Source of the DNA: Capniomyces stellatus
Lineage: Eukaryota; Kickxellomycota; Harpellomycetes; Harpellales; Legeriomycetaceae
NCBI GenBank assembly: GCA_001661515.1
Contig: LUVW01000029.1
Location: 276,594-340,593 of the forward strand
DNA: 64,000 bases
Reading direction: 5' to 3'
In this document: one piece after another, positions 44,809-58,467 of the stretch
Layout: every line of letters starts with the position of its first letter
Numbering within the stretch: the first letter of the stretch is position 1
The notes under the pieces: generated by a model
Seen by the model: the letters and a program-made list of their open reading frames with translations, nothing else
The model's database searches: none
What the model was told of the DNA's origin: nothing
Position numbers and translations under genes: made by a program

Positions 44809-45868
44809 TTATAGGCGACCAAGAAAGTCCTTGATCAGAACTTGCATGTCCAGAGCTCTAGCAGTCGCTACTTCCATGACCTCCTCGTGGTTGGCAAAGT
44901 TCTCTACCTTCTTTTCAATTGGTGTGTTGTTCAGCTTGGCTCGGGCAATTTCAAATGAACATGGTTCCTTCTCAATAACAGCCTCGTTGGTAACAAGCGA
45001 AACCGCAAGAACGTCAATTCCACAGTGCTTGGCAACAATAGCTTCAGGAACTGTGCTCATGCCAACTGTGTCGCATCCTAGCTGCAAAAGAGCACGGCAC
45101 TCAACCCTAGTTTCATACGATGGACCAGCAACCCAACCATAAACTCCTTCGTGCAAAACAACCTTTCTTTCCTCAGTCAAATACTTGTTTGTAAGGTAGC
45201 ACTCCGCCATAAGCTCTCTCAGTCGTGGTGTGTAGGTATCAGACACTGGCACAAAGCGTGGTCCAAATTCTTCGATGTTTGGGCCAACCAAAGCATTCAT
45301 GCCCGCAATTCCTGGAATAGACAAGTGATCCGAAATAATCATCATGTCCCCGACTTTGTACTTTGGATTAAGGCCACCTGCAGCATTTGTCACAACAATG
45401 GTCGATACACCTAAAAGTTTAAAAACTCTAACTGGGAACGTGGCGCTGTGGACGCTGTAGCCCTCATAACAATGGAATCTTCCTTTCATACATACAACTT
45501 CCTTTCCAGAAAGACGCCCAAAAACCAACTCTCCAGCATGACCAATAGCTATTATTTGCAATTAAACAGTCCGTTTAAATCATTTACCTTCCCGTATATA
45601 TCCAGACAGGGGCAATGGCCTGTATTTTCAATTTCTGATTCCAGTAAATATCAAGATCAATACAAATCAGTAAAAACAAAATGTCTATTTATGTACCTGT
45701 GCTTTTGACAAATCCAGGAATGTCGTTGTATTTAATTGTTTGGACATTTCCTTCCAGACTTTCAGCCAAACCGCCGAGCCCGCTGCCACAGATAATAGCA
45801 ACTTGAGGAAGGTCGTTTCCCTTTCTGTTCTCTTTAATGAAATTGGCACACTCTTGATATTTCTCCAT
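44809..45868 (-). CDS. PNP1: Purine nucleoside phosphorylase
   Basis: Exons 45868-45697 and 45548-44809 (phase 1), 303 residues, the trimeric PNP family length. It cleaves inosine or guanosine with phosphate to base plus ribose-1-phosphate, in cytosolic purine salvage. Motifs in order: ICGSGLGGLAESL (phosphate loop), STAIGHAGELVFG spanning the splice junction (family STVPGHAG), MKGRFHCYEGY (His-86 region of human PNP), VTNAAGGLN, HEGVYGWVAGPSYET (base site Glu), VGMSTVPEAIVAKHCG and VTNEAV. The site residue VTNEA has Asn-Glu rather than the VTNKV of mammals; in PNPs the Asn contacts N7/O6 of the purine and is kept. Joining the exons restores the whole family sequence, so ATG 45561 (MQIIAIG, intronic) is not the start. 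Confidence 0.95.
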
Positions 45869-46686
45869 TGCAACTGTCGTTTTCGAATATGTTACTTATA
45901 ACTTACACTTTCTTGACCTATTTTTTTTACTTGAAACTTCTAGAGTTCTATAAAACGTGTAATCGAATACCTGCTTCTTTTGCAAATTAATTGAATATAA
46001 AGCTGCTTTTTTTTACTTTTTTTTTTATTGAAATATACATTTTTATTTCAACATTTTAAACTTAATCTCACTTTTAAATTTTGTTTCATTTCATGACTTT
46101 TGTTTTCAATCCAATTTATTTTTTGTAGAAATGGCAAGATTACGCTTTTTTTCCTTCATTCTTTTCCCTGCCTTTTTATTTACTACACTAAATCACTAAA
46201 TCGACTATTTGTTTACTAACATTATCTATAATTAACCGGAAAAGTTGATAACCAACAAAAAGTTCAAAAAAGGAACATGAAACATTTTTCTTAAATCGGT
46301 AACATGTAACGCAAATTGTGTTGATTTAAACTGGCTGCATACATTTGCAAACGCATTTACAACTATTTATCCGATCTCATTCGTTGCAGCAGGTTTTAAA
46401 TGTATATGGGATGTTCTACATTAAAAATCACAAGTTAAATATCAATAATATTAATAAATCACAAGTTAAAAAAAAATAATCAAAAGTTTGAATTGGCAAA
46501 GTGGCAAAACCAAAATAGTACAATTTGGAAAAAGAAAAAAAAAGTGTGTAAAACATAAATAAAAAAAATGCAAAAGTAAATATATAACACTATATAGCCA
46601 ATAAAGCAGTACCCAATCAATTGTATATATCAACTATTAGCCAAGGATCAATTGTGCCAAATACTTGGTTAAAGCTGGAATACATA
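45869..46686. other. Intergenic region upstream of PNP1
   Basis: 818 bp, very AT-rich, no gene seen. It contains ATCAATAATATTAATAAATCACAAGTT-like repeats near 46441-46470. Confidence 0.55.
46021..46034 (-). promoter_or_regulatory. 14-mer ATTTCAATAAAAAA upstream of PNP1
   Basis: Exact minus-strand copy 152 bp before the PNP1 ATG, in gene orientation. On that strand it is followed by AAAAAGTAAAAAAAAGCAGC, and the copy before TYR1 is likewise followed by AAAGCAG. Confidence 0.45.
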
Positions 46687-49527
46687 TCATTGGGGTGTGT
46701 TGTCCATAATATCCATGACGCCTAAATCAGAGCAGCTATGGCTGGCTAAAAGCGAATCGATTTCACTCATATCGTAACAACTAGGGTCCAAGTCTTCGCT
46801 TGTAAAGGATACAGATTCGTTGTCCAAGCCCATAAAGCTTTGCAAAAATGAAAACTCAGACTCTTTCCCTTGGTCGAACCTTAAAGTAATGCTTTTCTGA
46901 AATAAAACAAGCGATTGTCCTTCTATGAGCTCAACGAATAGTTTGATCAACTGGGTATTGCTTGTATTTTGTTTCAGAGCTTGAGGGGCTTTGTCAAACC
47001 CTGACCCAGAAGCAAAGTTTAATGTGCTATAGTGTGGCTGGAAACTAAAAGTGGATGGGGGTTGGTTAATATTGTTGGTTGCTATGCTGAGGTTGTCTAT
47101 ATTACATTGACTATGTCCTAGTTCGGTTTCCAAACTATACTCCAGTAAAGCCTCATCATCAAAATGTTGGCCAAGGTTGGCTAGTTGAGCGTTTAAGCCA
47201 GAAACCAAATCAGTGTTAACTATCATGGTTGAAAGAACGGGATCAAACGGTAAGCCGCTCAAGCTGGCGTTTTGACAGTAGTTGACTGCTAGGCTTATTG
47301 GGCCATTTGGAACAATCCACGGACTGTAGTCTCCAGGCAAAATCATGTTGTCTAAGATGTCTACAGGAATTATGTTGACCCTTGAGTAAAGGTTATTACA
47401 GTTGACTTTGGCATTTTTGACCCGTTCTAGCCCACATAAAAGCCGCTTGGTAATTTGGAAATAAGGTTCTGCTGTTCTTAAAGTCGCTAAAACCACATGA
47501 ACTCCCAATACTATTTCCTTCAACTTTGGGTGATCAATGATATATTCGGAATTAATCAAAACTAGCCCACAAGTGTATGCAGAAAACAGAATATCTTTAT
47601 CCCACTTTTTTATACTTATGTTTTTGGTTAGCCATTCCAGCATTGAAACTATGTGCAATGCGTTTTCAATTGTCAGCCTTTTTGATTTTTTTATTCTCTC
47701 GGGCACGAACTTGATTTTGTCATAGCAGTCCAGCTCGGATAGATTGAGCAATATCATAGCTTCGCGACTGTTGATAATCAAGCGGAAATATTTGAGAATC
47801 AAAGAGTCAACTTTAGCCCGATCTATACATTTTCTCTTGTGATTTCCATAGAACTCTATTTTTTTGATATTTGAGTGGCTGATTTCCAGTGTTTGCTCGG
47901 TAAAAGCTCGTATTCTCTCATTAAGCCCAGAAAACATGCTATAATCAGCGCCAATGTTCTCCTTGATATTGCACTGACGAAAACTTATAAACTCGGTTAT
48001 TTTACTTTTAATCAATTCCAATTTTACTACCAATGACAGCGTATCTGTATTCAACCAAGAACCGCTGATACTACCACTGATACTGCCACCGATACCACTA
48101 CTGATACTGCCACCGATGCCACTACTGATTCCGCCACTGATATAATCACCATAATTAATAGTATCCTTGCTTTGTATACCTGTCAGGAGTTCTGAATAGT
48201 TAATAGGTATGGCTTCCTCACCATCAATTCCATTTTGCCATAAGGTGTCGTTTTTAGGCAAGTCAACGACAATATCTTTGGTTTGGATAAGTGGGATCAA
48301 AGTCATACCCTTGCTGTTGTCGTTATTTATAATGTAGCATGACCACCATAGCCTTCGTTTGAATTCTAAATGATTCCTTTCTTTTAAACTTTTGAACTTT
48401 ACATCTGAAGCCTGGTTTATGTCCACCAAGTGCAGTTTAAGCGATATAGCAGATCTACTCTCATCAAAGTAACCAAAATAAACAGTGCAAACGGATTAAT
48501 ACGTTGATATATTGTTTGTGTTTGTCGTTGCCACTGTTAGTATTTCTATGACTGGTATTGTTATCATTTTCACCAATATAACCATTTCAACTTTACCATG
48601 CTATACATATAATTGCTCACTTACTTTATAGCGATTTCTAATTTTTTTAATGGGGGTTTTTTTTTTCAGATCAGATAGTTGTAAAGAAATAGTATTACAA
48701 ATTTATTAGCTGGGCAAAACACTTGGGCGCGTTGAAATTGGAATGGCGGTGGATTCGGAAACACATTCAGTGCGTTTAAAGTGCGTCAAAGGTTAACATC
48801 TGTAGAGTTGGGTGTGCTTACCAGAGTTTTTGGATACCAAAGAGCCGGCACAGACCAGCGAACTGTACTGTGAAAGGACCAATCTAGCCCAAATAGAGGT
48901 GTAATTTGGATTGGAAATAAATTTGTTCAGCAAGCTGTACGCCATATAGACTACTTTATCCCTTTTTTCTGTGTTGAAGGCTGCCAAGAATCTGCTATTC
49001 TTGGTGTAGCTTGACCCGATGGCAAGAAGGCAGTATATCAGATAGTTTGGCACCAGCATATTCTTTACATTTTGGATAAATTGCGGAATTCTAATAGCAG
49101 ACATCAAAACTGGAAAGGGGTATACAAGGTTGTACATAGTCTCCTCAATTACTACCATTAGTAGGTTCACGTCTAATCCCAGCTCCTTTTCCAGGTACTG
49201 GGCTTCAAAGTTGTTTGACAATCCGTGGCTTTCGTCGACTAGTATACTTGGATTTTGACTGTGATTGCTTGCAATGTTTGGTAACTGCATGTCTTTTTTG
49301 GTGTTTGCAAACTTGGACAAGCCAACTGGATCACTGTGAATTGTATCTAATGCTAAATATATCTTATTGTTTGTCGTGGCTTTAAATCTTTTGTCTTTTT
49401 TGATTGAAATGCGGAATTTCCCCATTCCCGAGTTGGTTTTATTGTTGTTTGAGGCTTTTTGCTGGCTTTGTGTGTCATCGTTGTTTCCCGAGTACGCCCT
49501 ACTCTTTGATGACTCTTGCTTTGGCAT
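46687..49527 (-). CDS. Fungal transcription-factor regulatory-domain protein lacking a visible zinc cluster
   Basis: Two large frames on the minus strand (49527-48838 and 48459-46687) are joined in phase 0 by a GT-AG intron, giving about 820 residues; the exact junction is tentative, because a better donor (GTAAGC at 48821) has a different phase. The middle matches the fungal-specific transcription factor domain: YPFPVLMS, VPNYLIYCLLAIGSSYT, SLKLHLVDI, EFKRRLWWSCYII, then IVVDLPKNDTLW. Such domains normally sit C-terminal to a Zn2Cys6 DNA-binding cluster. None is seen in the first 100 residues, nor in the upstream 500 bp, so the DNA-binding part is either in an unrecognised exon or absent. 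Near 48061-48150 a Gly-Ser-Ile repeat (SGGISSGIGGSISSGIGGS) interrupts the domain. The tail is acidic with hydrophobics, possibly activating. Target genes are unknown. Confidence 0.62.
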
Positions 49528-52105
49528 TTTTAATGATCAAGTGATGTTTGGTTTTAAAGACTGGTGTATAATACAACCAAGATAATTTGATGGGGATATC
49601 TGCCAAGTCAGACAAGTCCTGTGCTTTTATATTTACACTGATGAATTGGGTATTTACGTGAGTATTTATGTGGACTTTTGACGTGGATGCTTCTTCGTTT
49701 TCGTTTTCACTTCTTTATATCTTTTCTGTGTTTGCATACTTGTGATTCAGCACCTAGTATTTACCAGAAGTCTTGTTTTATACTAAACCCAATCCGTGAA
49801 ACCAAACTTATCGCCTAGCTTATTTAGTCACTCTAGCCCTAACACTAACTTTGCCTCTCTTTACTTTTTTTTGTTGCTTTAACTGACCTAACACTATTAC
49901 CAATTTTTATTTCTAACCCGTTACAATCAAAATAAGATAAAGTTATTGAAAAAAACGTTTGTGGTTATTTTGTTTTACTTTTAAACTAAGTTGGAAGCCT
50001 GCGTGGGTAAAATGTGTTCGAGCTTTTTTTTGTTCTTTTTTTAGCTCCAAGGTGCAATTATGCTATGCACAGGTAGCCTTAAAGTGCGCAGCTTTGATAT
50101 TGAGCGTATCGGCATTTCCATAACCAAATCACACAATTGAATTTGGCAAATTGTGAAAGATGTTTAGAGCGGAGGATGTAAATTTTAGTAAAGAAGGCCG
50201 AATTTATTGAGTTTATCAAAGCCAGATCTGGTTTGCAAGTCTGATTTTGTTTTAGCAAAGCTTTAAATGTTACCAGGGTATAGTTGTGTAAAATAAGAGA
50301 CCATACCCAATTTTACTTAGCAACATCAATCTATTCATTTTTCTCGGGCAATGGTATTATTAAAAAAACCACCGATTCTCAATAAAAACAGAAACAAAAG
50401 AAAAATACCATAAAACTTCAGGCATCACCCAATTGCTCTACTTGTGATTGCGTTAATTTGTAGCTAGTATCGACGATGAAGAGATGTAGAGAAGAGAGAT
50501 TTTTTTTTACAAAATATTTGCAACGGGTAATTAATAAGCGATTTAGTTCAACTTTTCAAACTTTTCAAACTTCTCAGAAAAATCTGTAAACCCAATCAAA
50601 AACTCAATATGCTTTATACCAAGGTTAATTATATAATCCCATTTATAATTCATGACAAAATTAATGAGAGGTATGAATGTGATTGCTCATAAAACTACAA
50701 CAGGTTAAGCCAAATAACTCCAATTAGAGTGCTTCATTTCCACTGGCCTTAAATCGAATATAAAATGAATCTGATTAAATTGAACATCGAAAGTTGACTT
50801 GCAAATGTAGTGACAAACTCAGTGAAAAAAATAACGAAAGTGAATAAGAATACGCGGAACCTATATCGACTTGCCTTTCACATTTCAAATCCTATTCAAA
50901 TATCTCAAATTGGATTGGCTTTTGGCGTTTTCCAAGGATTGTGTTCTAGTAAACGTAATACCAGTCTCTAAAAAAAGGAGTAATGTATAATATACTTTAG
51001 ACCTTTAGTTGATTGCTACTGGGCCAACAAACTCACAATTACGTTGTTAAATTGTGATTCAAGTTACATCGGCTAATTTTAATTTTCGATTTACTCATCG
51101 ACAGTTATAAATACAAGTTTGTTTGATTCACTGATGGAATAGAGGGACAAAATTCTGCAAATCTACAAACGAACAAAAAAACACAATTAAAGAGTGTTTT
51201 AATTGTGTCAATGTATTGCATCAACGAGTAAAAAAAGTAGTCTGAATGAAGCAGGTCAAGCAAACAGTAGCAACAAAAAAAAACAATCATTATAACAGCA
51301 CTGATGCTTAAAGCGTTAACTTGATGAACTTGATGAACTTGATGATAATTGAAAATCACACTCGTTTAAATAGTCCAATTGGGGTTACAGCAAGTTTGAG
51401 ATGTTCGTTCGCAGAATCTAAAGATGTATTTTTGTTCAAATTATTTGGTCCATAACGGCCACCATTAAGTGGATTTTGACTCATCACTGCAAAGCTAAGT
51501 GTATTTTAATGGTAACAAATTACAAAGTTTTAACAATGTATTTCAAGCTAGTTACATCATTATTTCCCAAGTTAGCAATCCAAGATTGAAGACAAGCCAA
51601 TTGAGTTTAAGCTGGGATAAAGTGAAGCAATTCTGGCTACAGACTATAAAATAAATAAATATCAGCCTGGTTTGGTAGACAGAGTGGAAAGGATATTCGG
51701 CTAAAGTCGGTACTGCAATATACATACACGATAAAACATACAGTTTTGATGGTTATAAATCATCGTTGATTAACGCGACTAAACCATACCATACCATACC
51801 ACAATTCAATGTAATTAAGAGCAAATGCTAATACAAATATAAAAGGGAGATCAGTGACCCCTAATACGGGTAGTCATACATTCATTGTAGTTGAAAAGAA
51901 AAAAAAGGGAGAGTTTATCAAACATGGTTAAGCAACCAAAGAGGTGGAACTTTTTTACAATATTGCTTCAATTGCAAGGATACCAGATGTGATTACACAT
52001 GAAAATAGAAAATAGGTGAAAAAAAACCCCCCAATGTAAAAAAAAGTAGACAGGTAAAGAGATGGATTAGGCAGATAAATAATAGAATAGAAGATTAGAT
52101 TGGGG
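49528..52105. other. Gene-free interval of 2.6 kb
   Basis: No frame resembles a protein. It includes a CCATA repeat near 51785-51800, ACTTGATGA repeats near 51321-51341, and T/A runs. It should contain the upstream region of the regulatory-domain gene and the RAD7 3' flank. A non-coding transcript is possible. Confidence 0.5.
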
Positions 52106-54712
52106 CTAAATCGAGTCAGACTCGCGACCAAATATAACGAGACCAGGTCTTTTTGGGGCAAAGTCAGTTACATTTGGGTTGCCGTTGACATAAATTGAAG
52201 ATAGTTTTGGACAAGACTCGACAATAGAGTTCAAAATATAGTCATCAACTCTACGCACAAAAGAGACATTCAATGACTTTAATAGCGAGCAAGGAGGGAT
52301 AGACGCAATGGAGTCAATAAAGGATTTGGTGTGAGGTTCAGGAGCCTTGGGAGTTTTGGTGGCCGAGTGATCAAAGGTCTGTAGAGGGTTGGAATTGTGA
52401 TCAGGATTAGGGTTGGAATTAGAGTCAGAATCAGAATCAGAATCAGAACCATGCTGCTTTTGTTGTTTTTGTTGTATGGGATCGGGTTTTGTTAGAATAC
52501 CGGCAATGGCTAAAAGACCTGACTCGGTCAAATGCTGGTCGGCAGAATGTAAACTTAAATATTCTAGAGTTGAGCCAGAGTGGTTGATAATGGCAATGGC
52601 AGCATGATCGTTGAGATCTTTAACTCCACCAAGGTCTAGTAGGCTGTAGCCTGGAGTAGAATTGGTGGAGTCTGAGCAAGAGGGAGAAGTGTCATTGGTG
52701 AGGGGCTTGGATAGTTCAAAAAAGGATTGGATTCCTTGTGAAGAGACGTTGGTGTTTTTCAAGTTGAGAGATTTGAGTTGTTTGCAAAATTTGAAAACGC
52801 CATGGATTAAAAAATCGTCATCAAGCAAGGAGCAGTTTGACACGTTTAATTCAGACAATTGTGGGCCAATAGAAGCAAGCAAAACGTTGAATGCCTCAGA
52901 GGAAAGGGGCAGCTGGGCATCGGAAAGAGTCAGCTTGGTTAGGTTGGGAAAGTTGGAGAGTGTGGATGCGGGGTGGTTGGCTAGGGCCAATAGACATTCA
53001 TCGCTGAGGCTGTGGCACTGGTTCAGATTGAGCTGAGTCAGCTGGGGACAGTTTCTGGCCAATGACTGGATAGCGTCAAGCCCAAAATGCGCGACAGAAA
53101 TGGTCAGAGATTTGAGGTTGGAGCCAACAGTCTCAAAAAAGTGGGAAAACGCAGAGTCAGAGACCAGAAAGGGGCCGTGTAGGCTTATTGAGTGCAGCGA
53201 CTTGAGGTGGTCGGCATAGTAAATCAGCTCAGGGTCTCGCATCTGGCCGCAGAACTGCAGATTGACGCTTTCCAGATATGGACAAAACTGCGCAACATTC
53301 ATCAGACCAGCCCGGTCTATTTTCGTACAGTCATAAAGCATCATTTCTGTCCGGTCCGGAGTCAAAAACAGTTTCAGAGTTTCGTTGTCCAGCTGCCTGA
53401 GCTTACTAATGATTCTGCACACCTTGTTCATCCCCTCAACCGAGATATCCCCAAACGAACTGACTTGGTGGATATGCCGCCCAACTACCTACAAAGCAAT
53501 CACATTTACAATTTTAGTAGCAATAGCAATAGCAATAGCAGTAGTAGTAGTAGTAGTAGTAGTAGTAACAACAACCAATCAAATAAACTTGACCCACAAT
53601 TACATATTATATATTAAATTAAATTATATTAAATTATATTATATTTACTATTTACTTACTCTTACACACAGATCCTGCAACGAAGGCAGCCCAAGATCAA
53701 TTTCCAGCAGCCCTTCTTCCGTTTTTACCACTTTTTTTTGGTTTTTTCTTGTGTTCGCTCGAGCCGGCTTCTTTACCTTTGCTATTCCCACTCCCGAAAC
53801 CTCCTTTTTACCACCAACGTTGCTGTTGCTGCTTTCTGCTCCCTTTTTGACAGCGTTGTCTTTTATCATTTGCTTTGCTGTTGATCTTTCACACGCTGGA
53901 CAAAGGATTCGACCTTTATTTTTATCACCACGCACAAGGAATCTTGCCCTACACATCGAGCAAAACTCTATATGCCCTCCCTTTCTTGCCGAACTTGCAT
54001 TCATTCCGTCAATATCCAGTTCTCTTTTTGCCTTTTTGCTGCCGCCTTTTTTCCTTCCTTTTTCAAAATCTTCCGACTCTACTCCACTCTCGTATCCCCC
54101 CTTTCCTACTTTGCCGCTCTTCGCCTTACCACTCTTTACTTTGCCGCTCTTACCACTCTTCTCCTTTGCCGAATCACTTCCCTCCCTGTCTGATTCTTCT
54201 AATTCAAGGCTTTTCCCATCAATCGAGTACAAATACCTGTTTCTTTTTTTCTTCCTTTCCGCGTTTTCTCCGTTTTCTTTTCCGTTTTTAGTCCCGCTCC
54301 TTGTACTAACCCTTCTACTACTGCTCGTTTCTGTCTGATTCATCTCATCCTTGTCGACTTTGCTGTTCTCTCCACTGCTCGATTCGCTCCCACTCTCCCC
54401 TCCAGAACTGTCTTCGCTGCTTCCTTCCTCACCCTCCCCCCCTTCGTTATCCAGTCCACGTGCTCGATTCTCTGCCTCCTCTGCCTCCTCTGCTGCTCTG
54501 CGAAGCCTATCCCTTATAACCTTGCTGGAAATACCTTGTTCCTACGTGTGTCATTTTCAATCAATTCCATATCGTTTCTTTTGATTATGTCTCCCTCTTT
54601 TTTATCGGTCGTATATTTAGCTATTATTATTTCTCCGTTATAGTTCAATCAAATTTACCTGCAGAAAACTCGTTAACGCCGATCTAGGCCCATAAACTCC
54701 TGTCTTCTTCAT
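52106..54712 (-). CDS. RAD7: Nucleotide-excision repair protein Rad7
   Basis: Exons 54712-54659, 54541-53660 and 53488-52106 (all phase 0), 772 residues. Rad7 with Rad16 forms the NEF4 ATPase and Cul3-type ubiquitin ligase complex of global-genome excision repair. The N-terminus YGPRSALTSFLQEQGISSKV is restored only by joining exons 1 and 2 and matches the GP-SALT-FLRE-GI motif of Rad7/rhp7. A zinc motif FCSMCRARFLVRGDKNKGRI ending LCPAC follows at about residue 193. SLQDLCVR joins VVGRHIHQVSSFGDIS (rhp7 SLQDLCIK...FGDI), then leucine-rich repeats (KLFLTPDRTEMMLYDCTKID, VNLQFCGQM, LTQLNLNQCHSLSDE, LSELNVSNCSLLDDD). The linker between zinc motif and LRR is Lys/Ser-rich. A Ser-Asp repeat (SDSDSDSDSNSNPN) sits inside the LRR domain at about 52410-52450. 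The intron 2 donor choice (53659) was made by alignment to rhp7; a competing GTAAGA lies 6 nt upstream. Confidence 0.92.
53514..53568. repeat. Trinucleotide repeat in RAD7 intron 2
   Basis: (CAATAG)n followed by (AGT)n about ten times, within the intron 53489-53659. The small plus-strand frames here are only the repeat. Confidence 0.9.
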
Positions 54713-55751
54713 TTTTTTACACTCCTTTATTCCCTTTTATTGTAATTTTTTCTCTGATAAAGCGCAACCGTTTTCGGTTTAAATTCTCTGTAAATCTGCC
54801 CGTTTAATCGTTGTTTATCACTGCCAACTATTTGATTTATTGCTGATACTAAGCATAGGTTAGTGCTGGGGTTTGATTCTTTTTTAAAATTGCAAAGGCG
54901 TTAAATCACTTTGACTAGAGCATCAATTGACTTTTTGATTCCTTTTTTTTTCGCTTTACATTTTCCTTTTTTATTTCTTCACCGCTTTTTTTTCCAGTGT
55001 TTTAAGCAAAGCTAATTAATCGATTCTTGTGCTGGATTTAGCTAGTAATTTTTATTTAACCCTGCTATTTGGCGTATTTTTGATAAAATATCAACCACGA
55101 TTGGCTTAGCCTTCCTCTCTCTCACCATTCAATTGGCCAAAAGATCCCCTGACTAACCGCTTTAAGCGTCATTGTTTTTGCAAACCCTTACTCCACCAAT
55201 AGCCCAAAAGCACACCAATTAATCTGACCAATAGCCTACTTTTCATCACCACAATCTACTTGCGCAGCAATTTACTTTGTAGTGGATTTTCTCAATGCAG
55301 CGAGCTCTGAATTCTCAGTCTTGTTATTTAAAACAAGTTCAAACACCCATACCTGTCAACTTGGTTTATTCTACGAACAAATGTAACCAGATTCAAGACC
55401 ATATTTCACATGTTAAAACCGACCAATCCACAAAGAATAAAACTTCAAAAGTCACTTACTAGTAGCAATAAAAGTATCAATCAGAATTAAAAAAACCAGT
55501 AATAAAAGTATCAATTAGAAATTTAAAAAAACCAGTATTAAAAAAACAGGAATAAAAGTAACAATGATCAATAAAAAAAAACAACCAGTAATAAAGTAAG
55601 CAAATATAAATAGTAATTCTGAAGTTTGAAAAAGTATAACATGGTTAGATGAAAATAAAGTAAAGTGAAACAAACATGTAAAAGTACTGGAATTGATGGG
55701 GATTAGCCCTCTTTATTGAATCAGCTAAATATTAGTTTAGAACAACTAGTT
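54713..55751. other. Intergenic region upstream of RAD7
   Basis: 1.0 kb without genes. An imperfect tandem array of about 35-bp units (AAAACCAGTAATAAAAGTATCAAT type) lies at about 55445-55600. Confidence 0.55.
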
Positions 55752-57259
55752 TTACAGGTCGCTTTCACTGATTTCCTCTTTTTCGCCAACAATGCCACTC
55801 TCGCTATTCTTCTTGGTTTTGTTAAACTTTTCAAGTCGTTCTTGGGCCAGAATACCGATAATAGTTGAGCTGATTCCTTTTGCCTCAACTAGACGGTGTT
55901 CAAAAAACGCTTTGGTTTCATTAAATCTTTCCTCATACCCATCAAAGCTGTTCAGCTTTATACACTGCTCCCACCCAAGCACAGAGACAAAAAACATCAG
56001 ATCCTCGGCTTGTGTGTACTTGTCATTCAGCGCTGCATCAACGCTTTCTTCCAAAAGCTCCTCGTCACAAAACAGGTACTCTACAATCCCCAGCCACAGC
56101 CTGAACGGCGGTGTTTGGCATGCCAGGTGCTGGTAAGGATCAACGCCCATTTGGTACCAACACACCGCTGTTGCAAGCAACGACAAGTGCGAGTTTGGTC
56201 TTCTGTCGATTTTGACCTTCGACATCGACAGCTTGTCCAACACCGAGTCAAGCAACAGTATTTTCTTTGACGGATCCAGTTTTGATGGACTGAATATTTT
56301 CTTTGCTGCTGCTGATATCAGGTTTCTGAACTTTTCCTTTTCTCCCCCCACCATCATCTTATACAACTCTGTTATTGCTTGTACATAGCAGCTTATCTGG
56401 ATCTTTGCCATCGGGTTCATAATCGCCAGTCCTATTAACGCAAAATCACCAGCAAAACATCAATATTTATGTTTACCTGATAAACCAATTTACACATATT
56501 CATGCTTTGAAGCAGCTAATTATAAAGTTCTGTCCAGTTACCCGAGTATACATGCGATTTGCTAGAGTATATATGCAATGCTATGCTGATTTTTATATTG
56601 TCAATGTTGTGGATAAACTGTGGGTTATCCCACGGGTAATATCCTTGCGTTTTCCACGCTGTCCCTAAACTCATGTAGCAAATATGCGTTGCTGATTGCG
56701 TGTTGGCTGTAAACCTGTCATGCTCTTCGGGCGATATATACAACATCTCTGAGTTCAAGCATTCCAGTATCTGGATTGCCTGCTGGTACTTTTCCTCGCT
56801 GCTCCGGCACCTGATTACCGCCAAGGTTTGCCCCGCCGTGTCTGTTCTTGGTCCGTGAAGCGAGTGCATTGTCACTATATTGACATCGTCGTACATGAAC
56901 TCGTAAAACGCTGCTACCTCAGGCGATTTCACTGAGGTTTGTCCTCCCACAATCGCACCAAGCTTTGTTGATTTCCCGTACATCTTGACCACTTCCCTAA
57001 TATTGTATGCCTCCACCGAGTATATTATGTAATCAGACCGTCTAGACACCTCAAATCCATCTTTCAGGGCACACACCTCCCCCTTAATCTCGTTCTCACT
57101 CACTATCTTCATTATATTGCTTTGTAAGCGCTCAAACTGAGTAGGCAAATCGCAAATATTTACTCGGTATCCCGCCTTTGAAAAGTTCTTTGCATAAAGC
57201 AAACCCATATCTCCTGCCCCTATTATCCCTATCTCTACATTTTCTATTATCTTGACCAT
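55752..57259 (-). CDS. TYR1: Prephenate dehydrogenase (NADP+), tyrosine biosynthesis
   Basis: Exons 57259-56542 and 56431-55752 (phase 1, GTAACT...TAG), 465 residues, close to yeast Tyr1 (452). It oxidatively decarboxylates prephenate to 4-hydroxyphenylpyruvate in the cytosol. Residues 8-35 form the dinucleotide fold IEIGIIGAGDMGLLYAKNFS-type with GxGxMG as GAGDMG. SKSHVYS at the exon-1 end joins GLAIMNPMAKIQIS, matching yeast SHVYAGLAILNP. The C-terminal helical domain has GVDPYQHLACQTPPFRLWLG then IVEYLF, as in yeast. The two halves appear as separate open frames (56516-57259 and 55752-56420), and only splicing makes a complete enzyme. Conserved His in MHSLHGP and the histidine of HDRFTANTQSATH are in place. 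It shares a 662-bp divergent promoter region with TAD2 and lies 2.2 kb from ARO2, another shikimate-derived pathway gene. Confidence 0.95.

Positions 57260-58467
<1,208 letters not shown>

Noticed and set aside
55752..56420. Separate gene starting MNPMAKIQIS
   Set aside because: It is the second exon of TYR1: splice phase and similarity to the yeast C-terminal domain join it to the upstream frame.
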